Assembly (NCBI GenBank): GCA_037176725.1
Contig: JAZBRS010000011.1
Span: 4,650,001-4,714,000, forward strand
DNA from: Posidonia oceanica
Taxonomy: Eukaryota; Streptophyta; Magnoliopsida; Alismatales; Posidoniaceae
Direction: 5' to 3'
DNA length: 64,000 nt
In this document: positions 54,408 to 64,000 of the stretch, piece after piece
How the letters are laid out: every line of letters begins with the position of its first letter
How positions within the stretch are numbered: the first letter of the stretch is position 1
The notes under the pieces: model-generated
Told to the model about the DNA's origin: nothing
Databases searched by the model: none
Seen by the model: the letters and a program-made list of their open reading frames with translations, nothing else
Made by a program: the position numbers and the translations under genes

Positions 54408-56219
54408 GAGGGGTGTAATCACACTCAACCCGACGAGGTCGCCTTTGCTTTGGTTGGAGTCCTTGCCGAGCAAGTGTGACGTGATGCACGGGCTCGACGG
54501 TGGTAGTGTGTGCATAGTTAGGTGCGTGTACTAGCAAAAAAGGGTCTGGCTGACTCACTGCAAAGACAGGCTCCTCAGGAGAATCGGCGTATGCTTCGAT
54601 GTGCTGCTCAGAGTAGCCGGGAGCGGAGTTGTTGTTGTTGCAACGATTGCTGGTGGTGTTGGCCTGCCTAGCCAATGCAGAGAGTGTGGGGAAATGCCCA
54701 CTTCGTAGTGAGCTTTCCACACGGGTGCCAGCCCTAATCAGCGGTGCATAACTAGTGATGTGCTGAATGCAAAGCAGGGTCCCAGTCACTGGTAGCACCC
54801 CTTTGATGATCATCTCGATAGAATCCTCCTCGGAGGGTCCATCTTTGACCTGGGCGGCTATGGAGTGCCAGCGATCGACATACTCCTTGAATGGCTCTTG
54901 AGGCCTTTGCCAGATGGCAACAAGATCCTCCCTCTTGGGGATCAAGTTGAGGTTGAAAGAATACTGCTCATGGAAAGCCTGAGAAAGATCAGTCCAAGTC
55001 TGAACTGTAGCCATGTCAAGGGAAGTGAACCACTTGAGCATGGGGCCGGTCAAACTCTTCTGAAACAGGCAGATAAGGAGCCTTTCGTCAGCCTGAAGCT
55101 GAGCAACGTCCCTGTAGTATGCCTTCAGATGCGAGATGGGGCAGCCTCTACCATTGTATTTATCGAATTCGGGATGCAAAATTTCGAAGGGAGTGGGGCC
55201 CCTGAGAAGTATCAGAGATCTCGGAATTGGTAGGACTGGTGGTCCGTGCCCTGCACTAGACGTAGTGCTTTCTCCAGAACATCCATCCTATCATTGATGG
55301 GGTCTGGATTGGCTACCGCAGGTGATAGGGCAGCAGGGACAGGGACCACATACGCCATCTGTGTCGCACAAAGGTGCTCCTCCGGATCCACCATCGCATC
55401 GCCTGGTGGTGCAACGTGATGGCCGGCGTATCCCTGCGTGGGTGCAGTGTATGCAGGGATATATGCTAGGGTCTGAACCTGATGCAAGGGGGATGGATAG
55501 ATAATATGCTGTGCAATGGGTGGTGCAGAGTGCTGGAGCAACAGTTGCTGCATGGGCACGGTGACGGGCAGCGGGCCTATGGGGTACTGTGCTCCAACCA
55601 GCCCGAATGACTGATCACCAGGTGGCAGAGTCGCATGCAAGGCATAGTGTTGTGCAGATGCAGGAGGCAGAAGCTGTACCCCCATCGTCGGAGTAGTGAG
55701 TAGCTGGGGCGATGGTCTAAGTGAGAGTGCAGTGTGTGCAGGAGCAGGCTACAGAAGAACCTCAGGGGCAGTGGGAAATAAAGAGGGGCGAAGAGATAGA
55801 GCCATGCCATGCAATCTTTGGGCAGTCTCCATCAGATGTTGATACTACACGTTAAGGGACCCGTCAGTGGGAACGCTGAAGTGTAGGACTGACGGGGGAC
55901 TAGATTCAAGAGGTAGGGAACCTATGGCAAAGGTCGCTGCAGTAGAAGGGATGTCGATAGCGACGTAGCCCTGGGACAGAGGGGTCAGAAATGCCTCCAG
56001 AGCACGAGGAGCGGTCATCAAGATGGACTCGATGATCGGATCCGAAGGGGCGTAGGTCTACCAATGTCCCACAGCAAGCTGGGGTGCCATAGACACCAGA
56101 GGGTGAAACCCTAGTGTCACGAGGGGCACGAAGGGAGTCGAAGCAAAAGTCGGAGAGACCGAAGTGATAAACCCCTTCGAGGCAACAGAAAAGTGGGACT
56201 CACCAGCAAACTAGGCCAT
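54408..56219 (-). pseudogene. Gag of element D, truncated by B
   Basis: Starts at the ATG shared with A and B near 56219, but the third codon is already TAG (CAG in B). Further TAGs lie near 56055 and 55850 at codons that are CAG in A. The Pro/Gln-rich N-terminus (55685-55212: GDQSFGLVGAQYP, PINDRMDVLEKALRLVQG) is followed by a frameshift near 55200 and the gag domain (54900-55170: FDKYNGRGCPISHLKAY, LICLFQKSLTGPMLKWF, LSQAFHEQYSFN, QEPFKEYVDRW). It stops abruptly at 54408, inside the segment that in A continues as PLVELL, where B begins. Confidence 0.87.
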
Positions 56220-57361
56220 CGCTGATCGAGAGCAAGTGAGAATAGGGTTGCGATGAAAGCAAAGACACGAGACCTAAGGGGGAGCTACTGTCGGAAGCGA
56301 TGAATAGCTCAGAGACAGAGGAGGGACACTCAAGGTCCTGGCAACGGATTCCGCACCTACCTATGAAAACAACAAAGGTGTCAGAGGTTGCATGCAAAAA
56401 AGTTTATTAGAGGTGGCATGAATGACACACGTGCAGATGAATGCCCTAATATGCGCTCTCTCACCATGCATGTCCTGAGTAGATGACCTACTAGGACGTA
56501 CTCATGGGTAATGGGTTTATTGACAGACTCTAGGTCAGAAAAAAGTGGGACCCCATCTAAATCTTGGCCAGAGCTCAGGCAGTGATGGAGTGGTGCGTTG
56601 GTGGCCTCGACCCCGCCAAAGCGTGGGTGGTATCCTCCACTAGCACCGACATGACCCTTGACAAGGGGGGATAGACCGACTGACTTGGGCCACGCCAAAG
56701 TAGTGGAACAAGAGGCCGGGACTGTCCTTCGCAGATTGTGGGTGGACTCAGATGAGAAGAATGCATGCTTTCTAGAATGAATCAATCATGCAAATATGCT
56801 TTAATGTGTTTTACTTGCGTTTTGTTTAACCAAAGGGGAAAATTGCAAGTTTTGGCTCTAGTAGTGCTTAGATGTTATTGCTTAGCTTTATTGTAGCTTT
56901 TAATTAAGCAAGGGGGAACAAGCATGTTTCTACTATCCTAGGCATGGCATATGCAAAAGGGGAAAGAAACAGGAAGTTCTGGCATGCAAGCAATCATACA
57001 ACAAGGCAAAAAGCATGTCCATGGCATGTGCAAGTGTTGTGGACATGATAGTGAAGGGAAAAACACTTATCAAATCAAAAGGCATGTATACATGGCATGT
57101 GCATGTGTGGTGGCATAGCAAGTGTGAAACAAAGCATTCACTACCCAAAAGGCACATATTATTGCGCCAAGTAAGTATTTAAGCAAGCCTAATGCAAGAA
57201 ACAAAGCAAGGATAAGCAAGCAAATAAAATAAGTAAAGACAGGCAAGCAGTAGAGCATGTAAAGGCAGAGCAAGCAATAAAGCATGTAAACAGACAAGGC
57301 AAGCAAAAGAATGCAAAATCCAAGCGGGCGAGAAAGCCAAAACGAAAGCCGGAGTCTAGAA
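56220..57361 (-). other. Leader of element D with acceptor-like site
   Basis: Non-coding leader homologous in patches to those of A and B. TTTGTTGTTTTCATAG on the minus strand ends at 56361, about 141 bases before the gag ATG, in the form of a 3' splice site. Confidence 0.6.
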
Positions 57362-57379
57362 TCCCTAGCAGAGTCGCCA
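57362..57379 (-). promoter_or_regulatory. Primer binding site of element D
   Basis: Minus strand TGGCGACTCTGCTAGGGA, one base from the LTR end; tRNA-Arg type with two or three differences from A and B. Confidence 0.82.
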
Positions 57380-58021
57380 CTGTAGTAACCTTGAAAATCA
57401 GCACGTCCATGCACGATGTCAGAGCTCGCGTGCACCGACCGAGATTAGGTTACTATTAGTGGTAAATCTGAGGAAGGAAACTCTACTCGGAAACGCCAGA
57501 AAAAGAGGAAAAAAAAGAAAGATAAGACAAAATCAAAGTTGCCACCGTGTCTATTAAATCGGGAGACAAGGAAAACAGGGGAAATGCATGAAAAACATGC
57601 AAAGGGATGCAATGCTATGCAATGATATGACTTGTGCCTAGGATGAGGGCATAATGGTCATTGCGGGCCAAGTGAAAGGGCAAGGACTCCTGTTACGTGT
57701 GGGGAAGGTGTTAGGCACCCCCGACACTTCCGAGGAATCGGTCTTTCTAGGCTTAATGCTCGCATATGCAGGATTTTAGTAATTGGTTGCCTTTACTATA
57801 CACCCAAGGGGGGAGAGATGCTATGAATGCCTAATGAATGCTTAGACTTGCTTAATATGTTATGATGCATGATTAAAAGTAAGCGTGCTGACTATGTGCT
57901 TAGCTGTGCTGCTAGAGTTCCGAACGGGACGGGCCTTGGTTCGTAAGAACTCTAGGCAGTAAGCATCATCACCCTAAATGCAATGCAGGCGGAAAACAAA
58001 ACAACGATAAACCATGCGATG

Positions 58022-58026
58022 GAAAG
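58022..58026 (+). repeat. Target site duplication GAAAG (left)
   Basis: GAAAG before the solo LTR, repeated at 61472-61476. Confidence 0.88.
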
Positions 58027-61000
58027 TGTTGACACCCCATTTTGACTGCTTGGAAGATGGTGGATACTCCTGCGAGCTTGCACGGACTCTGGGATGGCTC
58101 TGTCTCTTTCAAACCCACCCTAAAACCACACCAAACCCCAAAACCTCCCTAAACCCACCTAAAACCCTCACTCAAGCCCACCTAGGTCTTAACCCACATT
58201 TAACCCAAGTTTTAAACCAAACCCAAGCCCATTTAGGCCTTTTTTCTCTCAGGCTTGTTGGACGCAGGCATGGGCAACGTCCAACATTGGGCGCCCTGTA
58301 CCAGCGTCCAACATGCTGGGAGTTGCAGCGGCCGCCTCCACCTCTAGCTCACCACCTCCGTCCACTCCGCCGCCTAGACAGCACTTACTAGCCATCCCCT
58401 CACCTCACTACAGCCACCCACTAGCTACCAAGCTCACTAACTCCCTGCCACCGCGTCATTTCCTCTCGACGGACATTCGGCACTCACCACCCTCAATGCC
58501 TCCGCCGCCTGCCACCAACGACTTTGGCGACCTCCAGACGAGCCCACTTACTCACCTGACACTCCCGTGTGGCCTCCCACTCAGAGCCATGCCTGCCATT
58601 GCCAGTCCAAGGCCTGCAACGCCGCTGCCATGTGCCAGAACCCAACAGACAAAACCATGCAAACACCTCACTTCACGCACACACAGGGCACACCACACCC
58701 TTTTGTGTGAGAATTCAGTGCTTGAGCGACCTCGAAAGATCACCCACGACCACTCCCAAGCTCTGAGCCAAGTCTCCTGAGCCTCCCTCGCGTCCAGAAC
58801 GCTCGCCGGTGTTGCCACCGCCGCCACCTTCCGCGTCGCCAGTCGAGCGCGAACAAGCTCCTGTAAGCTACTAACAGGTAGGCTCCCGACTCCCCTAGGT
58901 AGCTCATACATGTGGTAGTATGCCTAGGTAGTTTTCACGTAGTCTAGCACAGCACACACCCCTCCCTGCCTTGGCTTTCTGGCCGCGAGGAGGAGGAGGT
59001 GGGTGGAGCAATCCACCCACATATTTTTGGCACCGAGCTTATGGACATGCTCGTCGTCACCCACTCTTGCTTCCTAGCAAGTTTGTTTGAGATTTTTGGC
59101 CACTTTGGCCATTGATCTTGGCCGGGGAACATCTCGACTTGTTGGTGGTGCGTCCAACTTTGGACATGCCCTGAGGCAACGTCCAACACCCTACTGGTCA
59201 TTTATTTGTTTTTCTTTATTTTGTTGTCATGCTACCATGATCTGGATGCTTTTTTACCTGTGGATTTTTGTTGCATACTTTCTTCCATACTTCCAGTTGC
59301 TATTATGCTTGTATCATGTTTCGAACCAAGCTTGGATCCATGTTTTTACCTCTGGTTGCCTTTGTTGTTCTTCAGTGTTGGACGCAGCTATGCTCTGCGT
59401 CCTATGTTGGACGCAGGTGTGCTCTACGTCCAATGCCTCTGTTAGCTTACATATATTTTGATGCTTGAATGTTGCATTTATTTTTGATACTTGCTTGCCA
59501 TGTTGCATGCCTTGGTCTGGCCTGTCTTCTGTGTCTGAGATGCATGTTTAAGTGGTTTTTTAAGCTTGCATCCACCTTGTAGATTGGTGTGCTTGTTTCA
59601 TGTGTTGGACGTAGGTACACTCTGCATCCTATGTTGGACACAGATGTACTCTGCATCCTATGTTTCTGCTCACCTGCACTTGCTTAAATGCTTGCATGAT
59701 ATTTTTATCCTTATGTTTGCTTGATCCATGTTTGCATGCTTGAGGTTAGCCTATTTTCAGTAGCTTGAATGCATGCATAAGTGGTTTTTGGACTGGTTCT
59801 TTCTGCAGTTTGCTGTGCTTCCTCTCTATGTTGTACACCTCTGTTTGCTGCGTCCTATGTTGGACATAGCTGCAGTTGGCGTCCAATACATCTGCATGCC
59901 TATCTACACTTTAATGCTTGCATGATGCCATTACTTGTTATGTCTGTGTGATCCATGCTTGCATGAGTGTGCTTAGCCTTCTTAGCAACTATTCCTAAGT
60001 TTGGTTGGCTTTTTATCATGGTTTTATGCAGATTCTTTCATGTTTGTGCCTTCCCTTGTGTTGGACGCTGGCATTCCTTGCGTCCTACATTGGACGTAGG
60101 TGTAGCTTGTGTCCTACACACTGGTTGTGCTTCCTTTGTGCATGCTTTGCTGATGCTCACTTTTCTTGGATTTTTGTATGTTCCATGTTTGCATGCTTAG
60201 CCCTAACTTGTTTACAGCAACCATTATACATGCCTTAGTGCTTTACTTATCACTTTGCATGCTATATTTTTGTGTTCCTGTCTGCACCTTGTTGGATGCA
60301 GAGCCTCCTTGCGTCCAACGTTGGACGCTATGCATCCTGGCGTCCAACGCCGGACGTTATGCATCCTGGCGTCCAACGCCCTATAATGCTTAAATCCAGT
60401 TCTATGCTTGCATGCTGCCCTTAAATCATTTCTGGTTTGTTGCTTTGACTACCTAGCATGATTTGCATGTTTGCCATAGCCATGTTGCATTTGTATTGCA
60501 TTCATACATCTAGAATGCATGGTTTTCAGTTGCATGTTTTCTGCTATTTGCCTCTTGTCTGTGTTGGATGCCCTCTGGTCCTGCGTCCAACATTGGATGT
60601 AGGTAATGGCTGCGTCCAACACTTACAGTTGGTTGAATCCAGTTTTTAAGCGCCGATTTGGTTTTGCTTGTCGCTTTCTGCGTTTTATCGCTTCCGACAC
60701 ATGCTTTGACTCCTGTGCATGCTACCAGACCCCTGTTTTGGTTTTGTGCCTTGCATTGCCTGTTTTCCCTTGGCTTTTACACCCATGTTTGCTTTCCCCT
60801 TTGCATGTCGACTTGCATTGCGTGGTTTTATCGGCGTTTTGTTTTATCGCCTGCATTTGTATTAGGGCAGTGATGCTTACTGCCTGGAGATCTCACGAAC
60901 TAGGGTTCGCCCCCATTCAGAACACAAGCAGCACTGCTGAGCACATAGGCTGCACGTTTAATTTTCCATCCATGGCATTCAGGCATTTAGGCAATAAAGC

Positions 61001-61471
61001 ATACATAGCATGGCATAGCACTTATCGCCCCCTGGGCATACAGTTAAAGACAATCATTGCCGAAATTCCTGCAAATGCAAGTGATTAGCCAAGAAAGACC
61101 GATTCCTCGGGCGTGTCGAGGGTGCCTAACACCTTCCTCGCACGTAACAGGAATCCTTACCCTTTCTCTGGCCTGCAATGATCACTTTGCCCTCGTCCTT
61201 GGCACGAGTCATTCTTTTGCATAGCATTGCATTCATTTGCATGTTTTCTATGCTTTTCCTCGATTTTCCTCGTCTTCTCGATAATAGACTAGGTGGCGAC
61301 TCCCTTTTGTCTTATCTTTATTTTATTCGCATTTTCCTGGTGTTTTCGAGTCGAGTTTCTCCTTGGATTCACTACTGACCGTGGCTTCCCCCTCTCTTTC
61401 ACGGCACGATCGCATCGCGAGCTATGGCAGCGTTGCGAGAACCGTCATGGGCCGAGCGGCGGATGGTCACA
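58027..61471 (+). mobile_element. Solo LTR (3.4 kb, B-type) inside LTR D
   Basis: TGTTGACACCCC..GGATGGTCACA with a perfect GAAAG duplication and no internal region. Closest to the 3' LTR of B: GC-rich block 58320-58870 ending in CT/GTAAGC (58862) and CAG/GTAGGC (58877), double-hairpin monomers 59140-60640, the conserved block 61086-61160 and inner TGGCGACTCCC (61294-61304). The last 100 bp differ from the GGATTACTACA ends of the others, so it belongs to a different subfamily. Confidence 0.92.
59140..60640 (+). repeat. 230-bp tandem monomers with double hairpins
   Basis: Seven monomers with modules starting near 59142, 59375, 59600, 59828, 60058, 60288 and 60563, i.e. spaced 225-275 bp. Each module is GTTGGACGC-N10-GCGTCCAAC joined head to tail to a second one, so the joint reads GCGTCCAACGTTGGACGC. 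The rest of each monomer is T-rich with GCATGCTT words. Several copies have drifted (GTCCTA for GTCCAA). Confidence 0.9.
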
Positions 61472-62349
61472 GAAAGCGACATGCAACATGGATTCGTAAA
61501 AGATGCAGGCTTTGAAAATATGCTAGAAAACCGATTAAAGCAAGAAATGCGACAAAGCGAAGGAAAACAGATCTGCAAGCAAACAAGCGAAAGAGGCAAA
61601 ACGCGATGTGGCAAACAAGGTGGCTTAGCCACTATCTGGACTGCAGAGCTGGTCTCTGGCCTGAGCAGCGGCAGTGCGTGTCGCCGGTGAGATCAGCGAG
61701 GCACTTGGCGCTGGACAGAGCTACAACTGACCTCAGTCACCAGTGTGAGTGGTGCCTGGGCTTGTCGCCTGGGACAGTGGTGACAGACACATGCACAGTT
61801 CTAACTAGACAACAGCTTTCATGGCCACAAACAGGCTAGCTAGATGATGCAAAATATAAATCTAAATATATGATCCTATAGATGGCATAATGAGGAATAC
61901 AAGCAAGCAAACATAATGAAATGAATGCCTAGGTCGCAAGATACGGCGGTCCAAAAGTTGGCCGGAGGAACTGCCAGAAGTTGTAGGTGAGTCACTGTTG
62001 TCAGTGGCGGCTGCACTACAACTGGGCTTTCCAAACAGCAACATTTGGGACCAAATCTGGAACCCATGGCAAAGCTAAAATATGATCTAAGCATGCAATC
62101 TTAAAGAGCAAACATACATGATCACAAGCATACAAACAGAAATGAAAATGGAGCCATGGGTCGGCCAGAGCGCCGGTCCAAAGTCCGGCCATCGAACAGT
62201 CGGAGGCACAGGTCAGTCGCTGCTTCATGCGGCGCCTAACCTGGCAGGCCTCTGGCGCCAAAGAAGATGGCCAAGAATGCTACACTACGCACGATAAAAT
62301 CTAAGTAGATAGCTAAAAAGCAAGGGCAGAATGTAACGGAGTTGATGGA

Positions 62350-62370
62350 AGTGTCACTCACCTGCGGGGA
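62350..62370 (-). promoter_or_regulatory. Consensus 5' splice site in LTR D
   Basis: Minus strand CCCCGCAG/GTGAGTGAC, exon end at 62362, exactly at the end of the GC-rich block. Confidence 0.55.
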
Positions 62371-63439
62371 TGCACGGATGTGCCCCCTGACCTAGCTTGC
62401 TGGAGCTTGCGGACGCGGAGGTCGCTGCGGCGGTGAAGGCGACAGCAGGAGCTCGAGAAGGTCGGACTATGTTCGTGGCGACCTTGCGGAGGTGTGCACG
62501 AAGTTTGGAGAAGTTCGAAGCTGAGGTGCGGCTTTTGGAGATGTCGGTCGGCGGCGGCAAGGAGGCGATGGCGAGCTTGGTTGCTGCGGTGGTCCAGGAT
62601 GTGAAGGAGGTGTTTGAAAGGCTAGGAAGGTAGCTGGTGAGTGTGTGAAGGTTGCTGGGTTGCTCAATTGCGCTTCGGTGCAAGCGGTGAGGGAGGAGAA
62701 TGGGTGGAAGTCGGTTGTGGGCAAGAATGGCCGGGGTTGCGTCGAATGGGTTCCCACTGGTTGGATTGGGTTCCTCCATGCCTATTTGCTCTGGCAACAG
62801 CTGACGGTGGCAGAGGAAGGGGCAGTGAGTGTTGTGAGAGGGTTCAGAGGCCAAGGAAGTTAGTGTGCTGCAGGTGGAGGACGGCGAAGGTCGGTGGCAG
62901 AGGAGGTAGACGGTCACGCCAGTGAGAGGCTGTGAGTGCGGGTTGTCCATCGGCGAGGAGGTGATGCCTTGCCAGGGAGTAAGTGGTTCTTGGCACGTAG
63001 CGTGTGGAGGTAGTGAGGTAGTAAATGGCAAAGATATGGGTGTGGGACGAGCTGGTGACCAGCGGTGGCTGTGGCAGGGAAGCTTGGGCGGTGGACTGAG
63101 TTACAGTCCTATCGCCGCGACTCAGGGCACCAGACTTAGTCGCCACATAGAGGTGCGACCAAGTCCAGTCGCCCGTGAGTGCGGCGCCTGAATGTGCCAC
63201 TCAGTAGGCTGGGCTGTAAATGGGCTTGGCTAGTGTTAAGGCTTAGGTTGGTTTTGGAAATGGGAATTTGGTTGTTTTGGGGTAGGATTTGGGTAGGTTT
63301 GGAATGGGATTTGGTTTTAGGTCAAATTAGGTCAATTTGAGTGGAAAGGTTGGGTTTTGGGGAAAAGCTGAATTCGTAGTTACCGAGCTCGCTCGTCCAA
63401 GTTTGATCCGCCGCCAGGTGTCAAATTGGGGTGTCTACA

Positions 63440-64000
63440 GCAACAGATCAAACATCAAACAGTGAACAGCAACGTTATGTGCTTAGAATCCAGCATGTTG
63501 GACGCAGAATCTCTAGCGTCCAACGTGCCAAGCCAGATTCAAACAGAAAAAGGGCACTTGAATTAAAATGCATTTAAGAGAAGTAAAGCACAAGATTCAA
63601 GGCATGATACTGATGTGTGTGTGCTAATGCATGCTTAGAGTAATATGGTCAGGAAATGATTGATTGCATTATGAGAAAAAAATGAACTAAAAGGGAACAG
63701 GGACGTTGGCAGCTAGAATTGGCAATGTCCTACGTTGGACGCGCCATTGCCAGCGTCCAACACTCTAAACCAAGATCAAACAGAAATGCAGTTAAGTTAA
63801 CATGCATTCTAAAAGAAATGAGACATGAGATTACAAAATAAGTGGATGCATGTGTGAGAAGTGTATGCACAATGATTCAGACCTCAACAAACATTTTAAT
63901 CTACTTTGCAAGAGAAAGAAAGTAGCAAATGAGCAACAGGGGTGTTGGACGCTTGGAATGGTAGCATCCTATGTTGGACGCACCAGCTCCAGCGTCCAAC
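63440..64000 (-). mobile_element. Edge of a further B-type LTR (host of element D)
   Basis: Contains modules of the GTTGGACGC/GCGTCCAAC type near 63491, 63703 and 63943, spaced 212 and 240 bp, as in LTR B and the solo LTR 58027-61471. Intervening sequence fits those monomers on the minus strand. It continues beyond the window, so type and completeness are unknown. Confidence 0.65.

Larger units (their letters stand above)
54408..63439 (-). mobile_element. Element D: Tat/Ogre-like retrotransposon cut by B
   Basis: Minus-strand element with a 5' LTR 63439-57381 (split by a solo LTR), primer site 57379-57362, leader and gag N-terminal half. The rest of D is displaced by element B at 54408 and must lie beyond B, C and A, outside the window. 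It is closest to A and B in gag, but its LTR is a third type. Confidence 0.88.
57381..63439 (-). repeat. 5' LTR of element D (2.6 kb, interrupted)
   Basis: TGTAGACACCCC (63439) to GGTTACTACA (57381), formed by 57381-58026 and 61477-63439 once the solo LTR is set aside. It has a GC-rich block (63200-62362) ending in CAG/GTGAGT, scattered GTCGCC inverted words (61640-61800, 62155-62270, 63105-63205), the conserved block (57683-57773) and a weaker inner primer-like site TGGCAACTTTG (57534-57544). Confidence 0.88.

Overview
The window is plant nuclear DNA made almost entirely of nested LTR retrotransposons. I see no convincing host gene, tRNA gene or rRNA gene. The elements are Ty3/gypsy of the Tat/Ogre-like branch: very long LTRs (2.6 to 5.9 kb), a tRNA-Arg type primer binding site (TGGCGACTCCGCTGGGG), a gag-pro-pol frame with a second archaeal-like RNase H after the retroviral one, and an extra ORF downstream of integrase. 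Large, nested, methylation-decayed elements of this kind suggest a large-genome angiosperm. The species cannot be named from the sequence.

Layout. 1-23753: element A, minus strand, cut by the left window edge (partial 3' LTR 1-2880, polypurine tract, hairpin repeat array, extra ORF, integrase, RNases H, RT, protease, gag, leader, primer site, complete 5' LTR 17875-23753). 23754-30131: element C, minus strand, with a gag and its 5' LTR/leader only. 30132-54407: element B, plus strand, with a 55-bp remnant of its 5' LTR, a full internal region and a 3.3-kb 3' LTR. Its gag is split by a 5.7-kb solo LTR (33575-39254, target duplication CTATG). 54408-63439: element D, minus strand, with a gag cut by B, a leader, a primer site and a 2.6-kb LTR that is split by a 3.4-kb solo LTR (58027-61471, target duplication GAAAG). 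63440-64000: the edge of yet another LTR. Nesting gives the order edge LTR, then D, B, C, A, with the two solo LTRs arriving later than their hosts.

All the coding frames are broken. Most stops sit where a homologous copy in the window has CAG, CGA or TGG, the pattern expected from deamination of methylated cytosine. A and B share homologous proteins but carry unrelated LTR types.

The most interesting structure is non-coding. The 3' untranslated regions of A and B and most of the LTRs carry arrays of short inverted repeats. The words differ from array to array, but within an array the two arms often change together (for example GATA/TATC to GACA/TGTC; CCTCG/CGAGG to CCTCA/TGAGG to CCCCG/CGGGG), as if the ability to fold is kept while the sequence drifts. 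A conserved pair of larger hairpins stands at the head of the array in both A and B. In addition, a GC-rich block in each LTR ends at or near a consensus-like 5' splice site, and an acceptor-like site lies 140-185 bases before gag. This suggests a leader intron that would remove the hairpin-rich LTR sequence and the primer site from the gag mRNA.
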